A stretch of DNA of 64,000 bases from contig NZ_QMFY01000002.1 of assembly GCF_003286915.1 (NCBI RefSeq), positions 310,001-374,000 on the forward strand, in the 5' to 3' direction. Positions 34,385 through 43,631 of this stretch are shown piece after piece. This stretch comes from Pseudochryseolinea flava (GTDB taxonomy: Bacteria; Bacteroidota; Bacteroidia; Cytophagales; Cyclobacteriaceae). The notes below the pieces were generated by a model. That model saw only the letters and a list, made by a program, of their open reading frames with translations. It had not been told where the DNA came from and made no database searches. The number at the start of each line of letters is the position of its first letter. The first letter of the stretch is position 1. A program made the position numbers and the translations under genes.

Positions 34385-37252
34385 ATGGATAACATACAAA
34401 AATATATCATAGCCTGTTTGATTGTATCTACACAAGCATTCGCGTCTACGATCTTCGCGCAAACCGTAAATGCATTAACCGAGATTCAATATTTGTCAGG
34501 CCGAGATAATCGTTCATCAACAACTTGGGACTTTTGGTGCACTGGAGGGCGCAACAGCGGCAAGTGGACAAAGATCATTGTGCCTTCGCATTGGGAGCAA
34601 CAAGGTTTTGGCGAATACAATTATGGTCGCGACTATGTTACTTATGGCAAGAACTTCAAGTTTGAAGAAGAAAAAGGAATCTATCGCCATACGTTTACGG
34701 TACCGAAAACATGGAAGAACAAACTCATCAGCATCGTATTTGAAGGATCGATGACTGACACAGAAGTAAAGATCAACGGAAAACTCGCGGGACCAATTCA
34801 TCAGGGTTCGTTCTATAGATTCTCATACGACATCACTGATAAGCTCAAACCATCAGGAAATAATATATTGGAAGTGACGGTTAGTAAGATGTCTACAGAC
34901 AAGTCCGTAAACAACGCAGAGCGCCTTGCGGACTACTGGATCTTCGGTGGAATTTTCAGGCCTGTATATCTTCAAGCCGTTCCGCGTGAACATATTGAAT
35001 GGACATCGATTGACGCCAAAGCAGATGGAACGTTCGCCATGCGTGCTTACGTAAACAATCTTGATGCAAACACAAATGCTACAGCCGAAATCATAGACAA
35101 GCGAGGAAAGATCCTTACAACAGTCACTGCTACGAGAACAGACTCTACCCTCCATTTCAAAGACAAAATTTCAAACCCACTATGTTGGACAGCCGAAACA
35201 CCAAATCTCTATACTATACGTGTAACGCTGCAAAAAGGAAGTCGAATGATCCACCAGGTCACTGACAAATTTGGATTTCGCACCATTGCAATACGCAGTG
35301 GGGATGGCATCTATGTGAACGATGTTAAAATCAAAATGAAAGGTGTTAACCGTCATGTGTGGTGGCCCGAAACCGGAAGAACTATTAATCGCAACATTGA
35401 CCTTAACGATGTGCTGCTGATGAAAGAGATGAACATGAATGCGGTTCGTTGTTCGCACTATCCACCCGACAAAAGTTTTCTACGCATCTGTGATTCGCTC
35501 GGCTTGTATGTTATTGATGAACTCGCTGGCTGGCAAAAAGCATATAGCACTGAAACAGGATTGAAACTTGTCAAGGAGATGGTAATACGGGATGTGAATC
35601 ATCCGAGCATAATATTTTGGAGCAATGGCAATGAGGGTGGACATAACAAAGAACTCGATGACGATTACCATTTGTATGATCTCTCCAAACGTCCTGTGAT
35701 TCATGCGCATCATCGGCCGGGAAATCATTTCAATGGAATTGATTGCAACCACTATGAAGATTATTACAGTACCAAGAAAATACTGAACGACTCATTAATC
35801 TACATGCCAACCGAATTTCTACATGCACAAGACGACGGTGGTGGCGCGGCAGCACTCGAAGATTTCTGGGAGCTCCATTGGCAAGAGAAGCGTGGTGCCG
35901 GTGGATTCCTATGGGCACTCGTGGATGAAGGGCTTGTACGAACTGACTTTCCAGGTGTTGTGGATGTAAATGGCGTGAACGCACCCGACGGAATTTTGGG
36001 ACCACATCGACAGAAAGAAGGAAGCTTCTACGCGATTCGACAAATCTATAGTCCTGTAAAAATATCGATGAAGTCTATACCCGATAATTTCAATGGACAA
36101 ATTCAACTCGAAAATAGATTCCATTTTACATCGCTAGACCAATGCTCGTTTAAATGGTCACTACTCAAATTCAGCAAGCCGTTTCAAACAACGAAAGTCG
36201 ACACGATCAATACAGGTGCATTACGTGGGCCGTCCATTCTCCCGCTTCATTCTGGTCAATTAAATATTTCGCTGCCCTTAACATGGAAAGACGCTGACGC
36301 ATTGCGCTTGGTTGCTTATGATGACACAGGAACAAGTATCTGCGAATGGACTTGGACTGTTTCGAGGGAGCAAAAGATTGTCGATAAAATTATCAACAAA
36401 GATTCCGTCTCATCTATTGCGATTACCGAAAGTGATTCAACACTTGCACTTAAAGCAAATGGTATCACGATCGTGTTAAGTAAACGCAATGGACAACTTA
36501 TACAACTTGAGAATGACTTTAGCGCTAAGCTATCATTCGCGAATGGCCCAATTTTAACGACCGGGATCAATACACTTAAACATTTCAAACACTATTCAAC
36601 ACATGGCGCTCACGTTGCGGAAGCTTCATTCGATGGTAATCTTAAATATTGTCGCTGGAAGATGACTACCTCGGGTTGGGTAGAATTGGAATATGAATAT
36701 CATCTCCAAGGAACGTACCCTTTTGCAGGCATTTCTTTTAATTATCCAGAAAACTTCATCCTTGGTGTGAAGTGGTTGGGCAAAGGACCTTATCGTGTTT
36801 GGAAAAATAGAATGCACGGCACATTAGGTATATGGGAAAAGCGTAACAACGGAACACATACAGGAAGCGCGCCGTGGTTATATCCGGAATTCAAAGGATA
36901 TCATGCGGATGTGCAATGGATGGAATTCAATACCGTTGAAGGGAAATTCCTTGTCGTCGCGAAAGAGAAAAATCTAACGGTACGGCTATTCGATTTCTAT
37001 GCGCTGTCCGGTAAACGAATGCACCCGGCGCTTCCTCCAGGCGACATTTCATTTTTAGACTACATTCCTCCAACAGGAACGAAGCTCGCCTTAAACATTA
37101 ATACCAACACCAAAAACCTTGGACCAAACAGTGAACAAAATGTAATCGACGCACCGATAAAAAGAAGCTTATATTTCTTTTTTGGACTACCAAAATCGAA
37201 TGACAGCGAAAAGCAGTTTACGATGCCAAGTGTAAATGTGCTTACTGACTAG
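34385..37252 (+). CDS. Exported GH2 beta-galactosidase-like enzyme
   Basis: From ATG 34385 (a TTG at 34373 is also open) the 955-aa product has a signal peptide (YIIACLIVSTQAFASTIFAQ). It then shows the GH2 order: sugar-binding jelly-roll (IVPSHWEQQGFGEYNYGRDYV, FEGSMTDTEVKINGKLAG), Ig-like domain, the TIM barrel, and a C-terminal domain like LacZ domain 5. In the barrel MKGVNRHVWWPETGR leads to the acid/base Glu417 in SNGNEGGHN and the likely nucleophile Glu477 in MPTEFLHAQ. Neighbouring GH28 suggests removal of beta-galactosyl or related side chains from pectin. Length and domain order are normal. Specificity (galactosidase or glucuronidase) cannot be fixed from sequence alone. Confidence 0.9.
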   Translation: MDNIQKYIIACLIVSTQAFASTIFAQTVNALTEIQYLSGRDNRSSTTWDFWCTGGRNSGKWTKIIVPSHWEQQGFGEYNYGRDYVTYGKNFKFEEEKGIYRHTFTVPKTWKNKLISIVFEGSMTDTEVKINGKLAGPIHQGSFYRFSYDITDKLKPSGNNILEVTVSKMSTDKSVNNAERLADYWIFGGIFRPVYLQAVPREHIEWTSIDAKADGTFAMRAYVNNLDANTNATAEIIDKRGKILTTVTATRTDSTLHFKDKISNPLCWTAETPNLYTIRVTLQKGSRMIHQVTDKFGFRTIAIRSGDGIYVNDVKIKMKGVNRHVWWPETGRTINRNIDLNDVLLMKEMNMNAVRCSHYPPDKSFLRICDSLGLYVIDELAGWQKAYSTETGLKLVKEMVIRDVNHPSIIFWSNGNEGGHNKELDDDYHLYDLSKRPVIHAHHRPGNHFNGIDCNHYEDYYSTKKILNDSLIYMPTEFLHAQDDGGGAAALEDFWELHWQEKRGAGGFLWALVDEGLVRTDFPGVVDVNGVNAPDGILGPHRQKEGSFYAIRQIYSPVKISMKSIPDNFNGQIQLENRFHFTSLDQCSFKWSLLKFSKPFQTTKVDTINTGALRGPSILPLHSGQLNISLPLTWKDADALRLVAYDDTGTSICEWTWTVSREQKIVDKIINKDSVSSIAITESDSTLALKANGITIVLSKRNGQLIQLENDFSAKLSFANGPILTTGINTLKHFKHYSTHGAHVAEASFDGNLKYCRWKMTTSGWVELEYEYHLQGTYPFAGISFNYPENFILGVKWLGKGPYRVWKNRMHGTLGIWEKRNNGTHTGSAPWLYPEFKGYHADVQWMEFNTVEGKFLVVAKEKNLTVRLFDFYALSGKRMHPALPPGDISFLDYIPPTGTKLALNINTNTKNLGPNSEQNVIDAPIKRSLYFFFGLPKSNDSEKQFTMPSVNVLTD

Positions 37253-37275
37253 CGCGAACGTAACCCAACGCTGTG

Positions 37276-37695
37276 CTAAACTTTCTCTGCAATGCCAATG
37301 ACATAACCGTTGATATCACGGAGATAAAACTCTCTCATACCATACCAGGCATTCTTAATTTCAGTGATGGTCACTTGATGTTTCTTAATCCGATTGTAAA
37401 AATCATCGACACCAGAAACTTCCATGTAGAACGAAACCGTCGCGCCGATAGACTTCTGGTCGACGAGTGTTACATCGTGATGAAAAGTATCACTGCGTTG
37501 AAACATTAGTTCGATTCCATCTTTGGCGACAAGTGCGTATACATATTGCTTATTGGCGGCGATGGTGTCCTCAATTCCATCCTGACTCTCGGGTACAGCC
37601 ATAATGAGACTGAAGCCCAACACATCCTGATAAAATTTGACCGTTTCATTAATGCTCGATACTGAAAAATTAGGCGTAAGCTTTTCGACTTTCAT
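37276..37695 (-). CDS. VOC (glyoxalase/bleomycin-resistance fold) protein
   Basis: The 139-aa protein has the two paired beta-alpha-beta-beta-beta units of the vicinal-oxygen-chelate family (LTPNFSVSSINETVKFYQDVLGFSLIMAVPES; ATVSFYMEVSGVDDFYNRIKKHQVTITEIKNAWYGMREFYLRDINGYVIGIAE). Members bind a metal and act on, or sequester, small molecules. The conserved closing Glu of glyoxalase I reads Gly-Ile-Ala-Glu here. It lies 31 bp after the AraC regulator and is probably co-transcribed with it. The substrate is unknown. Confidence 0.87.
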   Translation of the reverse strand: MKVEKLTPNFSVSSINETVKFYQDVLGFSLIMAVPESQDGIEDTIAANKQYVYALVAKDGIELMFQRSDTFHHDVTLVDQKSIGATVSFYMEVSGVDDFYNRIKKHQVTITEIKNAWYGMREFYLRDINGYVIGIAEKV

Positions 37696-37726
37696 GCTAG
37701 ATCGTTTATTTGATGATGCAGCAATA

Positions 37727-38470
37727 TTAATCGGGCTTGATTGTACTTAATTGTAAAAATCGGTCGTTTTTAAATTTGTGTAATTCGTGAGGCGTTACAC
37801 CTGTATACTTTTTAATTTCTTTCACGAAATGAGATTGATCAAAATATTTCGGCGTAGGGTGGAGATTTCCTTTGGCGATCTCACGGTACGTTCCATGCGC
37901 GCGAATGATGCTGAGAAATGTTTTTAACGGAAATCCAAAACGATCTTGAAAATAACGATTGATTTGTCGACTATTCCAATGTACCTCGTCTGCAACAGCG
38001 CCCACACTTTGCACCTCTCCACTGTAACTTGCTTCGAACAGTTTCAGCTTTCTTGTATCTATATTCTGAAATTGTTTCAGCGCAAGGTTTAGTCTGCTGG
38101 ACATCGTACTCACAGCAAAATCGAAATCATCGAACTGCATTTGATCAATTCCCCAAAAGTCGAATGGAAGTGAAACCGATGTATTAAGAATTGGTTTGAT
38201 GTTATAGCGTAATAGGTAATCGGCGGCCAATAACTTGAATCGTAGTGCGAACATTTTGGTTTGCGGCAAGATGGTAATGTCTACCGGTTGCGTCCACACA
38301 CCTGTCAGTTTAACCTTCGTCAATTGGTCTTGCTGAAATTCAATGATCAGATCGAAGCAACCATCAGGTATGATTGTATATGGAATAGGTTGCCCGCCGT
38401 TGTAAGCATATTTCCAGAAGCATTTTACAAAATGCGATAAAAATCCCTGTGTTTTAACCTGGTGATACAT
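37727..38470 (-). CDS. AraC-family transcriptional regulator (DUF6597-like N-terminus)
   Basis: From ATG 38470 (a TTG at 38479 is also open) the product is about 247 aa. The N-terminal beta-rich domain (FVKCFWKYAYNG, YTIIPDGCFDLIIEFQ, MFALRFKLLAADYLL) is the effector or oligomerisation domain common in Bacteroidota AraC proteins. The C-terminal 85 residues carry the double helix-turn-helix (VGAVADEVHWNSRQINRYFQDRFGFPLKTFLSIIR; FDQSHFVKEIKKYTGVTPHELHKF). It probably controls its own operon with the VOC gene, and perhaps the divergent gene at 38783. Confidence 0.9.
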   Translation of the reverse strand: MYHQVKTQGFLSHFVKCFWKYAYNGGQPIPYTIIPDGCFDLIIEFQQDQLTKVKLTGVWTQPVDITILPQTKMFALRFKLLAADYLLRYNIKPILNTSVSLPFDFWGIDQMQFDDFDFAVSTMSSRLNLALKQFQNIDTRKLKLFEASYSGEVQSVGAVADEVHWNSRQINRYFQDRFGFPLKTFLSIIRAHGTYREIAKGNLHPTPKYFDQSHFVKEIKKYTGVTPHELHKFKNDRFLQLSTIKPD

Positions 38471-38782
38471 GCGTTGCAATTACAACTAACAAGTCCATCA
38501 GCGCAAGTCGTCGATACTTTTTATAACCATTTCAAGGCAAAAGGCACATCATCCAAGCACCTAGGTCATGCTGGGCGATACAGGCATAGGCCGACAAATT
38601 CGTATTGTGATTCAAATCGAAACACCGAAACAAACGTTAGCATCGCGCAAAAAGCGGATTTCAAAATGATTTTCTGGCATAAGTCAACATTGTAGACAAA
38701 ATCACGTTTGACGATTCTATAATATGTTCGTAGCTTTGTTCACCAAATGACGACTAACCCGCTGTAGTAACAGCGACCTCTC
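38471..38782. other. 312-bp divergent intergenic region
   Basis: This gap separates the AraC gene from the small exported protein. It holds the strong plus-strand promoter at 38707-38738. The first 230 bp contain an open frame without start context or similarity and appear non-coding. I saw no dyad or direct repeat that would clearly be an AraC site. Confidence 0.5.
38707..38738 (+). promoter_or_regulatory. Bacteroidota housekeeping-type promoter before the efflux region
   Basis: TTTG at 38707-38710 and TAGCTTTG at 38731-38738 are separated by 20 bp. Both match the sigma-ABfr consensus (-33 TTTG, -7 TAnnTTTG) without mismatch. Transcription would begin near 38744, about 39 nt upstream of the ATG at 38783. 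It is the best sigma-ABfr-type promoter match found in the window. Confidence 0.75.
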
Positions 38783-39175
38783 ATGAAAGCAACACTTAGT
38801 CATAGACTAGTTTTAATTCTTTGCTTTTTCTTCGTTTTCGTCACTGCCGATTCAAAAACAAATGAGTCTGCAGCAGTAAAAACCACGTCATTTCAAGGAC
38901 AAGAAAAGTCGGTCCAACAACCGACGCATCGATTCCAACTACCAGTCAAATCACTTCCTGCCCTACCCGGCGCCGAGTTACCTGATACTAACGAAGCCGA
39001 AGAAGAGCCTAGCTTTGATGACGAGACTAGTGAATATTGGAGTCACGCTATTGCGCACCATCGCGATGGCAGTTTATCTGGGCGTTCCCGCCTTCCCTTT
39101 ACAAGAATATTAGAAAATCGCCCTACTGTTTCGCTCTTCATTCTCCACCATTCCTGGAAGAGTTATCTACGCTAG
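38783..39175 (+). CDS. Small exported acidic protein of unknown function
   Basis: The 130-aa product starts with a signal peptide (HRLVLILCFFFVFVTADS), then a low-complexity, Ser/Thr/Gln-rich stretch, a Pro-rich turn (LPALPGAELPD), an acidic segment (NEAEEEPSFDDE) and a basic hydrophobic end (VSLFILHHSWKSYLR). I do not recognise it. It has a strong promoter and lies 118 bp before the RND adaptor gene, so it may be the first gene of the efflux transcription unit or a separate small gene. The supporting evidence is the signal peptide and the promoter. Confidence 0.6.
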   Translation: MKATLSHRLVLILCFFFVFVTADSKTNESAAVKTTSFQGQEKSVQQPTHRFQLPVKSLPALPGAELPDTNEAEEEPSFDDETSEYWSHAIAHHRDGSLSGRSRLPFTRILENRPTVSLFILHHSWKSYLR

Positions 39176-39293
39176 TTTTTATCGATTGCTGATTATGCTG
39201 AACCTCTTCGCGTAATCACAGACGTGTTGTTAACAGGCTTACCATTCGCCACGACACATTTTTTCAATCCGATTTTTAAAAACTAGAATTTTT

Positions 39294-40379
39294 ATGACTA
39301 GAAATTATATCCTCATCTTGGCGGCTTCACTATTATTTTTAGCCAGCTGCGGCCACGATGAACATGGGAAACACGAAGAAGCAAAGTACACGGTTACCAC
39401 GCCGATAAAAAAAGATACGCTCGTTTTCCATGAGTACGTGTGTCAGATCCACGCGATCCAGCACATTGAACTTCGCGCCCTCGAAAAGGGCTACCTCCAA
39501 AATATTTATGTTGACGAAGGGCAACTTGTCAAAAAAGGCAAACTGATGTTTCAGATTATGCCGATGATTTATCAAGCCGAAACAGAAAGAGCTGAAGCCG
39601 AGGTAAAGTTCGCAGAAATAGAATATTTGAACACCAAAAGTCTTGCTGACAGCAACATCGTTTCAGCAAACGAACTTGCCCTAAACAAAGCGAGACTTGA
39701 CAAAGCGAAAGCAGAAGTATCACTCGCCAAAGCGCATCTTGGGTTCACAAAAATTTCAGCACCATTCGACGGCATCATGGATCGTTTCCATGTACGCTTA
39801 GGAAGTCTAGTCGATGAAGGAGAACTGTTGACTACACTATCAGACAACAGTAAGATGTGGGTTTATTTCAACGTGCCAGAAGCAGAGTATCTTGACTATG
39901 TGATGCGCTCGAAGTCTGACACACCGCTGAAAGTAAAATTGCAAATGGCCAACAACCGCTTATTCCCTGAATCTGGAAAAGTGGAGACTATTGAAGCCGA
40001 CTTCAACAATGAAACAGGTAACATCGCCTTCAGAGCAATCTTTAATAACCCTGACGGCATTTTGCGCCATGGAGAAACGGGAAACATCTTAATGCCTGTT
40101 ACACTACATGATGCGTTGTTGATCCCACAAAAAGCTACATTCGAAATTCTCGACAAAAAATATGTATTTGTAGTAGATGATGCGGGCATTGTGAAGTCGC
40201 GCGAAATTAAGGTGGGCACAGAAATGCCACACTTATATGCCGTGACGCATGGGCTTCAAGAAAACGACAAGATACTCGTTGATGGACTGCGAAAAGTGAA
40301 AAACAATCAGCAGATCAAATATGGTTTTGTGAAACAGCAACAGATACTGGCTCAGCTTAATGACCTCCACGCTGAATAA
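39294..40379 (+). CDS. RND efflux periplasmic adaptor (membrane-fusion lipoprotein)
   Basis: The 361-aa protein has a lipoprotein signal (SLLFLASC) and the adaptor domain order: beta-barrel strand, lipoyl half-motif (LRALEKGYLQNIYVDEGQLVKKGKLMFQI), alpha-helical hairpin (ERAEAEVKFAEIEYLNTKSLADSNIVSANELALNKARLDKAKAEVSLAKA), second lipoyl half (FTKISAPFDGIMDRFHVRLGSLVDEGELLTTLSD), beta-barrel and membrane-proximal domain. It joins the RND pump to the outer-membrane channel. The pump gene starts 24 bp downstream. Substrates cannot be told from sequence. Confidence 0.94.
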   Translation: MTRNYILILAASLLFLASCGHDEHGKHEEAKYTVTTPIKKDTLVFHEYVCQIHAIQHIELRALEKGYLQNIYVDEGQLVKKGKLMFQIMPMIYQAETERAEAEVKFAEIEYLNTKSLADSNIVSANELALNKARLDKAKAEVSLAKAHLGFTKISAPFDGIMDRFHVRLGSLVDEGELLTTLSDNSKMWVYFNVPEAEYLDYVMRSKSDTPLKVKLQMANNRLFPESGKVETIEADFNNETGNIAFRAIFNNPDGILRHGETGNILMPVTLHDALLIPQKATFEILDKKYVFVVDDAGIVKSREIKVGTEMPHLYAVTHGLQENDKILVDGLRKVKNNQQIKYGFVKQQQILAQLNDLHAE

Positions 40380-40403
40380 CGAACACACTAAAACCATTTT
40401 GAC

Positions 40404-43400
40404 ATGTTTAGTAAATTCATTCAACGGCCGGTTTTGGCGATCGCCATTTCTATTGCCATAATTTTCTTGGGCATACTAGCCATCAACACGAGGCCCGTAT
40501 CACAGTTCCCGCAAATTGCACCACCACGCGTAAACATTTTTATTGCTTATCCTGGATCAAGTGCAAAAGTACTGGTAGAATCTACCTTGATTCCGCTCGA
40601 AAGAGCAATCAACGGTGTTCAAGGTATGCAGTACATCATCTCTGACGCCACCAGCGCTGGCGAAGCGACGATACAAATTGTCTTTGAACCAGGAACAGAT
40701 CCGAACGCTGCAGTTGTAAACGTAAAGACCAGGGTTGACCAAGTGATGAACAACCTTCCTCCGTTAGTACAACGCGAAGGCGTAATTATCTCCCCGATTC
40801 AGCCGAGTATGTTGATGTATGTAAACTTATTCAGCACCGATAAAAATGCTGACGAAAAGTTTCTCTACAACTATGCCAACGTTCACATCTTGCCAGAGCT
40901 GCAACGCATCAGCGGTATGGGACGTGCTCAAATTCTCGGAAGTCGACAGTATGCGATGCGCATTTGGTTGAAACCGGATCGGATGCGCGCTTACAATGTG
41001 TCTACTGAAGAAGTGATGGAAGCCATGAACGAACAAAGCGTGATTGGTCGACCTGGACGACTCGGACAAGCCTCAGGAAAAACGGCGCAATCGCTCGAAT
41101 ATGTATTGACCTACAAAGGGCGCTTTAACAAACCAGAAGAATATGAGAATATCATTGTGCGTTCCAATGCCGATGGAGAAATACTCAAGCTGAAAGATAT
41201 TGCTGAAGTTGAATTGGGTAGCGAATTTTTTGACATCTATTCCAACAAGGATGGCTACCCAGCAGCGTCCATCGTCTTGAAGCAAAATTTTGGAAGCAAT
41301 GCTAGTAAAGTCATTGAGGGTGTAAAAGAAAAGTTGAAGGAACTCGAGTCAGACTTCCCACCTGGCATGAGCTACGAAATCAATTATGATGTTTCCAAAT
41401 TCGTAAACGCATCAATCGATAAGGTACTTCATACATTGGTAGAAGCATTCATTCTTGTGGCGCTTGTCGTGTTCCTTTTCCTCGGCGATTGGCGATCGAC
41501 GTTGATCCCCACGATTGCTGTGCCGGTCTCACTTATCGGCGCGTTTGTATTCATGCAGATGTTCGGCCTCACAATAAACCTGATTACACTATTTGCACTG
41601 GTACTCGCGATCGGCATTGTTGTTGACGATGCGATCGTTGTGGTGGAAGCCGTTCACGCAAAAATGGAAGAAGAACACTTGTCTCCATATCACGCCGTGA
41701 AAAAAGTACTGGGAGAAATCAGCGGCGCTATCATTGCCATCACGTTAATCATGACAGCGGTGTTCGTTCCGGTTGCGTTCATGACTGGCCCTGTGGGAAT
41801 TTTTTATCGCCAATTCTCCATTACCATGGCGAGCGCTATTGTCCTATCCGGTGTAGTTGCCCTTACACTAACACCCGTGTTATGTGCAATGATCCTTAAA
41901 AATCCACATGGCAAGCCCCGCAGGAAAACACCCGTCGACAAATTCATCGATTGGTTCAACCGAAAATTTGAAAAGCTTACAGGGCGCTATACGGGTCTCT
42001 TGAATTTAATTGTGAATCGTAAAGTCGTGACGTATGGCATCCTGATTCTATTCGGCTTTGGAATTTTCGCAATCGACAAAACGCTACCTGCAGGATTCAT
42101 CCCCAATGAAGATCAAGGAATGATCTATGCCATTATTCAAACACCTCCGGGAAGTACCTTGGAAAGAACGAACGATGTATCGAGACATCTTCAACAAATT
42201 GCAGAAGAAGTAGACGGTATTCAATCAGTTTCTTCTCTTGCAGGTTATGAAATTCTTACGGAGGGGCGCGGATCGAATGCCGGGACGTGCATCATCAACT
42301 TGAAGGATTGGTCTGAGCGACATCAATCTGTCACGGAGATTATCGAAGAGCTCGAAGAAAAAACAAAAGACCTTGGTGCTGTCGTCGAATTCTTTGAACC
42401 ACCTGCGGTACCAGGTTATGGATCCTCCGATGGTTTCTCATTACGATTGCTCGATAAAAATAGTACGATCGACTATCAAGAGTTCGACAAGATCAATACG
42501 GATTTTATGCATGCGCTTGAACAACGTAAAGAATTAAGTGGTCTTTTCACATTCTTCGCTGCAAACTATCCACAATACGAACTTACCATCGACAATGAAC
42601 TTGCCATGCAAAAAGGCGTGTCCATTGGTAAAGCCATGGAAAACTTAGACATCTTAATTGGTAGCACGTACGAACAAGGTTTCATCCGCTTTGGAAACTT
42701 CTTCAAGGTGTATACGCAATCGGCACCCGAGTACAGAAAGATGCCTTCGGACGTACTGGATTTATTCATTAAAAACAATCGTGATGAAATGGTTCCGTAT
42801 TCATCATTCATGAAGATGACCAAAACACAAGGACCGAATGAGATCACGCGATTTAATTTGTACACATCATCGTCTATTCGGGGTGTTCCTGCGCCTGGAT
42901 ACACAAGTGGTGATGCCATCAAAGCCATTCAAGAAGTTGCCGCGCAGACGTTACCACAAGGTTATGGTATTGCGTGGGAAGGTCTCTCCTACGATGAAGC
43001 GAATAGAGGTAATGAAGCACTTTACATATTTGTGGTTGTACTCATCTTCGTGTACCTTGTGTTAGCAGGACAATATGAAAGTTTTATTATCCCCTTGGCT
43101 GTAATTCTATCATTACCTGCTGGCGTTTTTGGATCGTTCTTACTGCTAAAAGTAATGGGCCTTGCCAACAACATTTATGCGCAGATCGGCTTGATCATGC
43201 TTGTTGGATTACTTGGCAAGAACGCCGTATTGATTGTTGAGTTCGCCGTGCAAAAACATCAGCAAGGAGCAACCATACTTGAATCTGCAATCGAAGGTGC
43301 TAAGGTTAGATTCCGACCGATCTTAATGACATCGTTCGCATTTATTGCTGGTCTTATTCCGCTGGTCGTTGCAACCGGACCTGGCGCTACCGGTAATAGA

Positions 43401-43631
43401 ACAATTGGTTCATCCGCGCTTGGTGGGATGCTTTTCGGAACAATCTTCGGTGTGATCATTGTGCCTGGACTGTACTACATCTTCGGAAAGCTTGCTGATG
43501 GCAGAAAGCTTATCCAAGACGAAGATCAAACACCACTTAGTGAAGAATATGTCGTGAGCAATTCAGAAGCATCGCTGCTCAAAAAATTACTAAAAAAAAT
43601 CAGCCGCAAAAATGAAAAAGGTAACGCATAA
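40404..43631 (+). CDS. RND efflux pump, HAE1 family (AcrB-like)
   Basis: The 1075-aa protein has the full HAE1 layout: first membrane helix (PVLAIAISIAIIFLGILAINTRPVSQFPQIAPPRVNIFIAYPGSSAKVL), porter domain, helices 2-6 with the proton-relay Asp pair (LAIGIVVDDAIVVVEAVHAKMEE), second porter half, and helices 8-12 (AQIGLIMLVGLLGKNAVLIVEFAVQ, RPILMTSFAFIAGLIPLVVATGPGATGNRTIGSSALGGM). It exports drugs, bile-like or other amphiphilic compounds using the proton gradient. The C-terminus is basic and overlaps the start of the outer-membrane factor gene by 20 bp. Confidence 0.96.
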   Translation: MFSKFIQRPVLAIAISIAIIFLGILAINTRPVSQFPQIAPPRVNIFIAYPGSSAKVLVESTLIPLERAINGVQGMQYIISDATSAGEATIQIVFEPGTDPNAAVVNVKTRVDQVMNNLPPLVQREGVIISPIQPSMLMYVNLFSTDKNADEKFLYNYANVHILPELQRISGMGRAQILGSRQYAMRIWLKPDRMRAYNVSTEEVMEAMNEQSVIGRPGRLGQASGKTAQSLEYVLTYKGRFNKPEEYENIIVRSNADGEILKLKDIAEVELGSEFFDIYSNKDGYPAASIVLKQNFGSNASKVIEGVKEKLKELESDFPPGMSYEINYDVSKFVNASIDKVLHTLVEAFILVALVVFLFLGDWRSTLIPTIAVPVSLIGAFVFMQMFGLTINLITLFALVLAIGIVVDDAIVVVEAVHAKMEEEHLSPYHAVKKVLGEISGAIIAITLIMTAVFVPVAFMTGPVGIFYRQFSITMASAIVLSGVVALTLTPVLCAMILKNPHGKPRRKTPVDKFIDWFNRKFEKLTGRYTGLLNLIVNRKVVTYGILILFGFGIFAIDKTLPAGFIPNEDQGMIYAIIQTPPGSTLERTNDVSRHLQQIAEEVDGIQSVSSLAGYEILTEGRGSNAGTCIINLKDWSERHQSVTEIIEELEEKTKDLGAVVEFFEPPAVPGYGSSDGFSLRLLDKNSTIDYQEFDKINTDFMHALEQRKELSGLFTFFAANYPQYELTIDNELAMQKGVSIGKAMENLDILIGSTYEQGFIRFGNFFKVYTQSAPEYRKMPSDVLDLFIKNNRDEMVPYSSFMKMTKTQGPNEITRFNLYTSSSIRGVPAPGYTSGDAIKAIQEVAAQTLPQGYGIAWEGLSYDEANRGNEALYIFVVVLIFVYLVLAGQYESFIIPLAVILSLPAGVFGSFLLLKVMGLANNIYAQIGLIMLVGLLGKNAVLIVEFAVQKHQQGATILESAIEGAKVRFRPILMTSFAFIAGLIPLVVATGPGATGNRTIGSSALGGMLFGTIFGVIIVPGLYYIFGKLADGRKLIQDEDQTPLSEEYVVSNSEASLLKKLLKKISRKNEKGNA

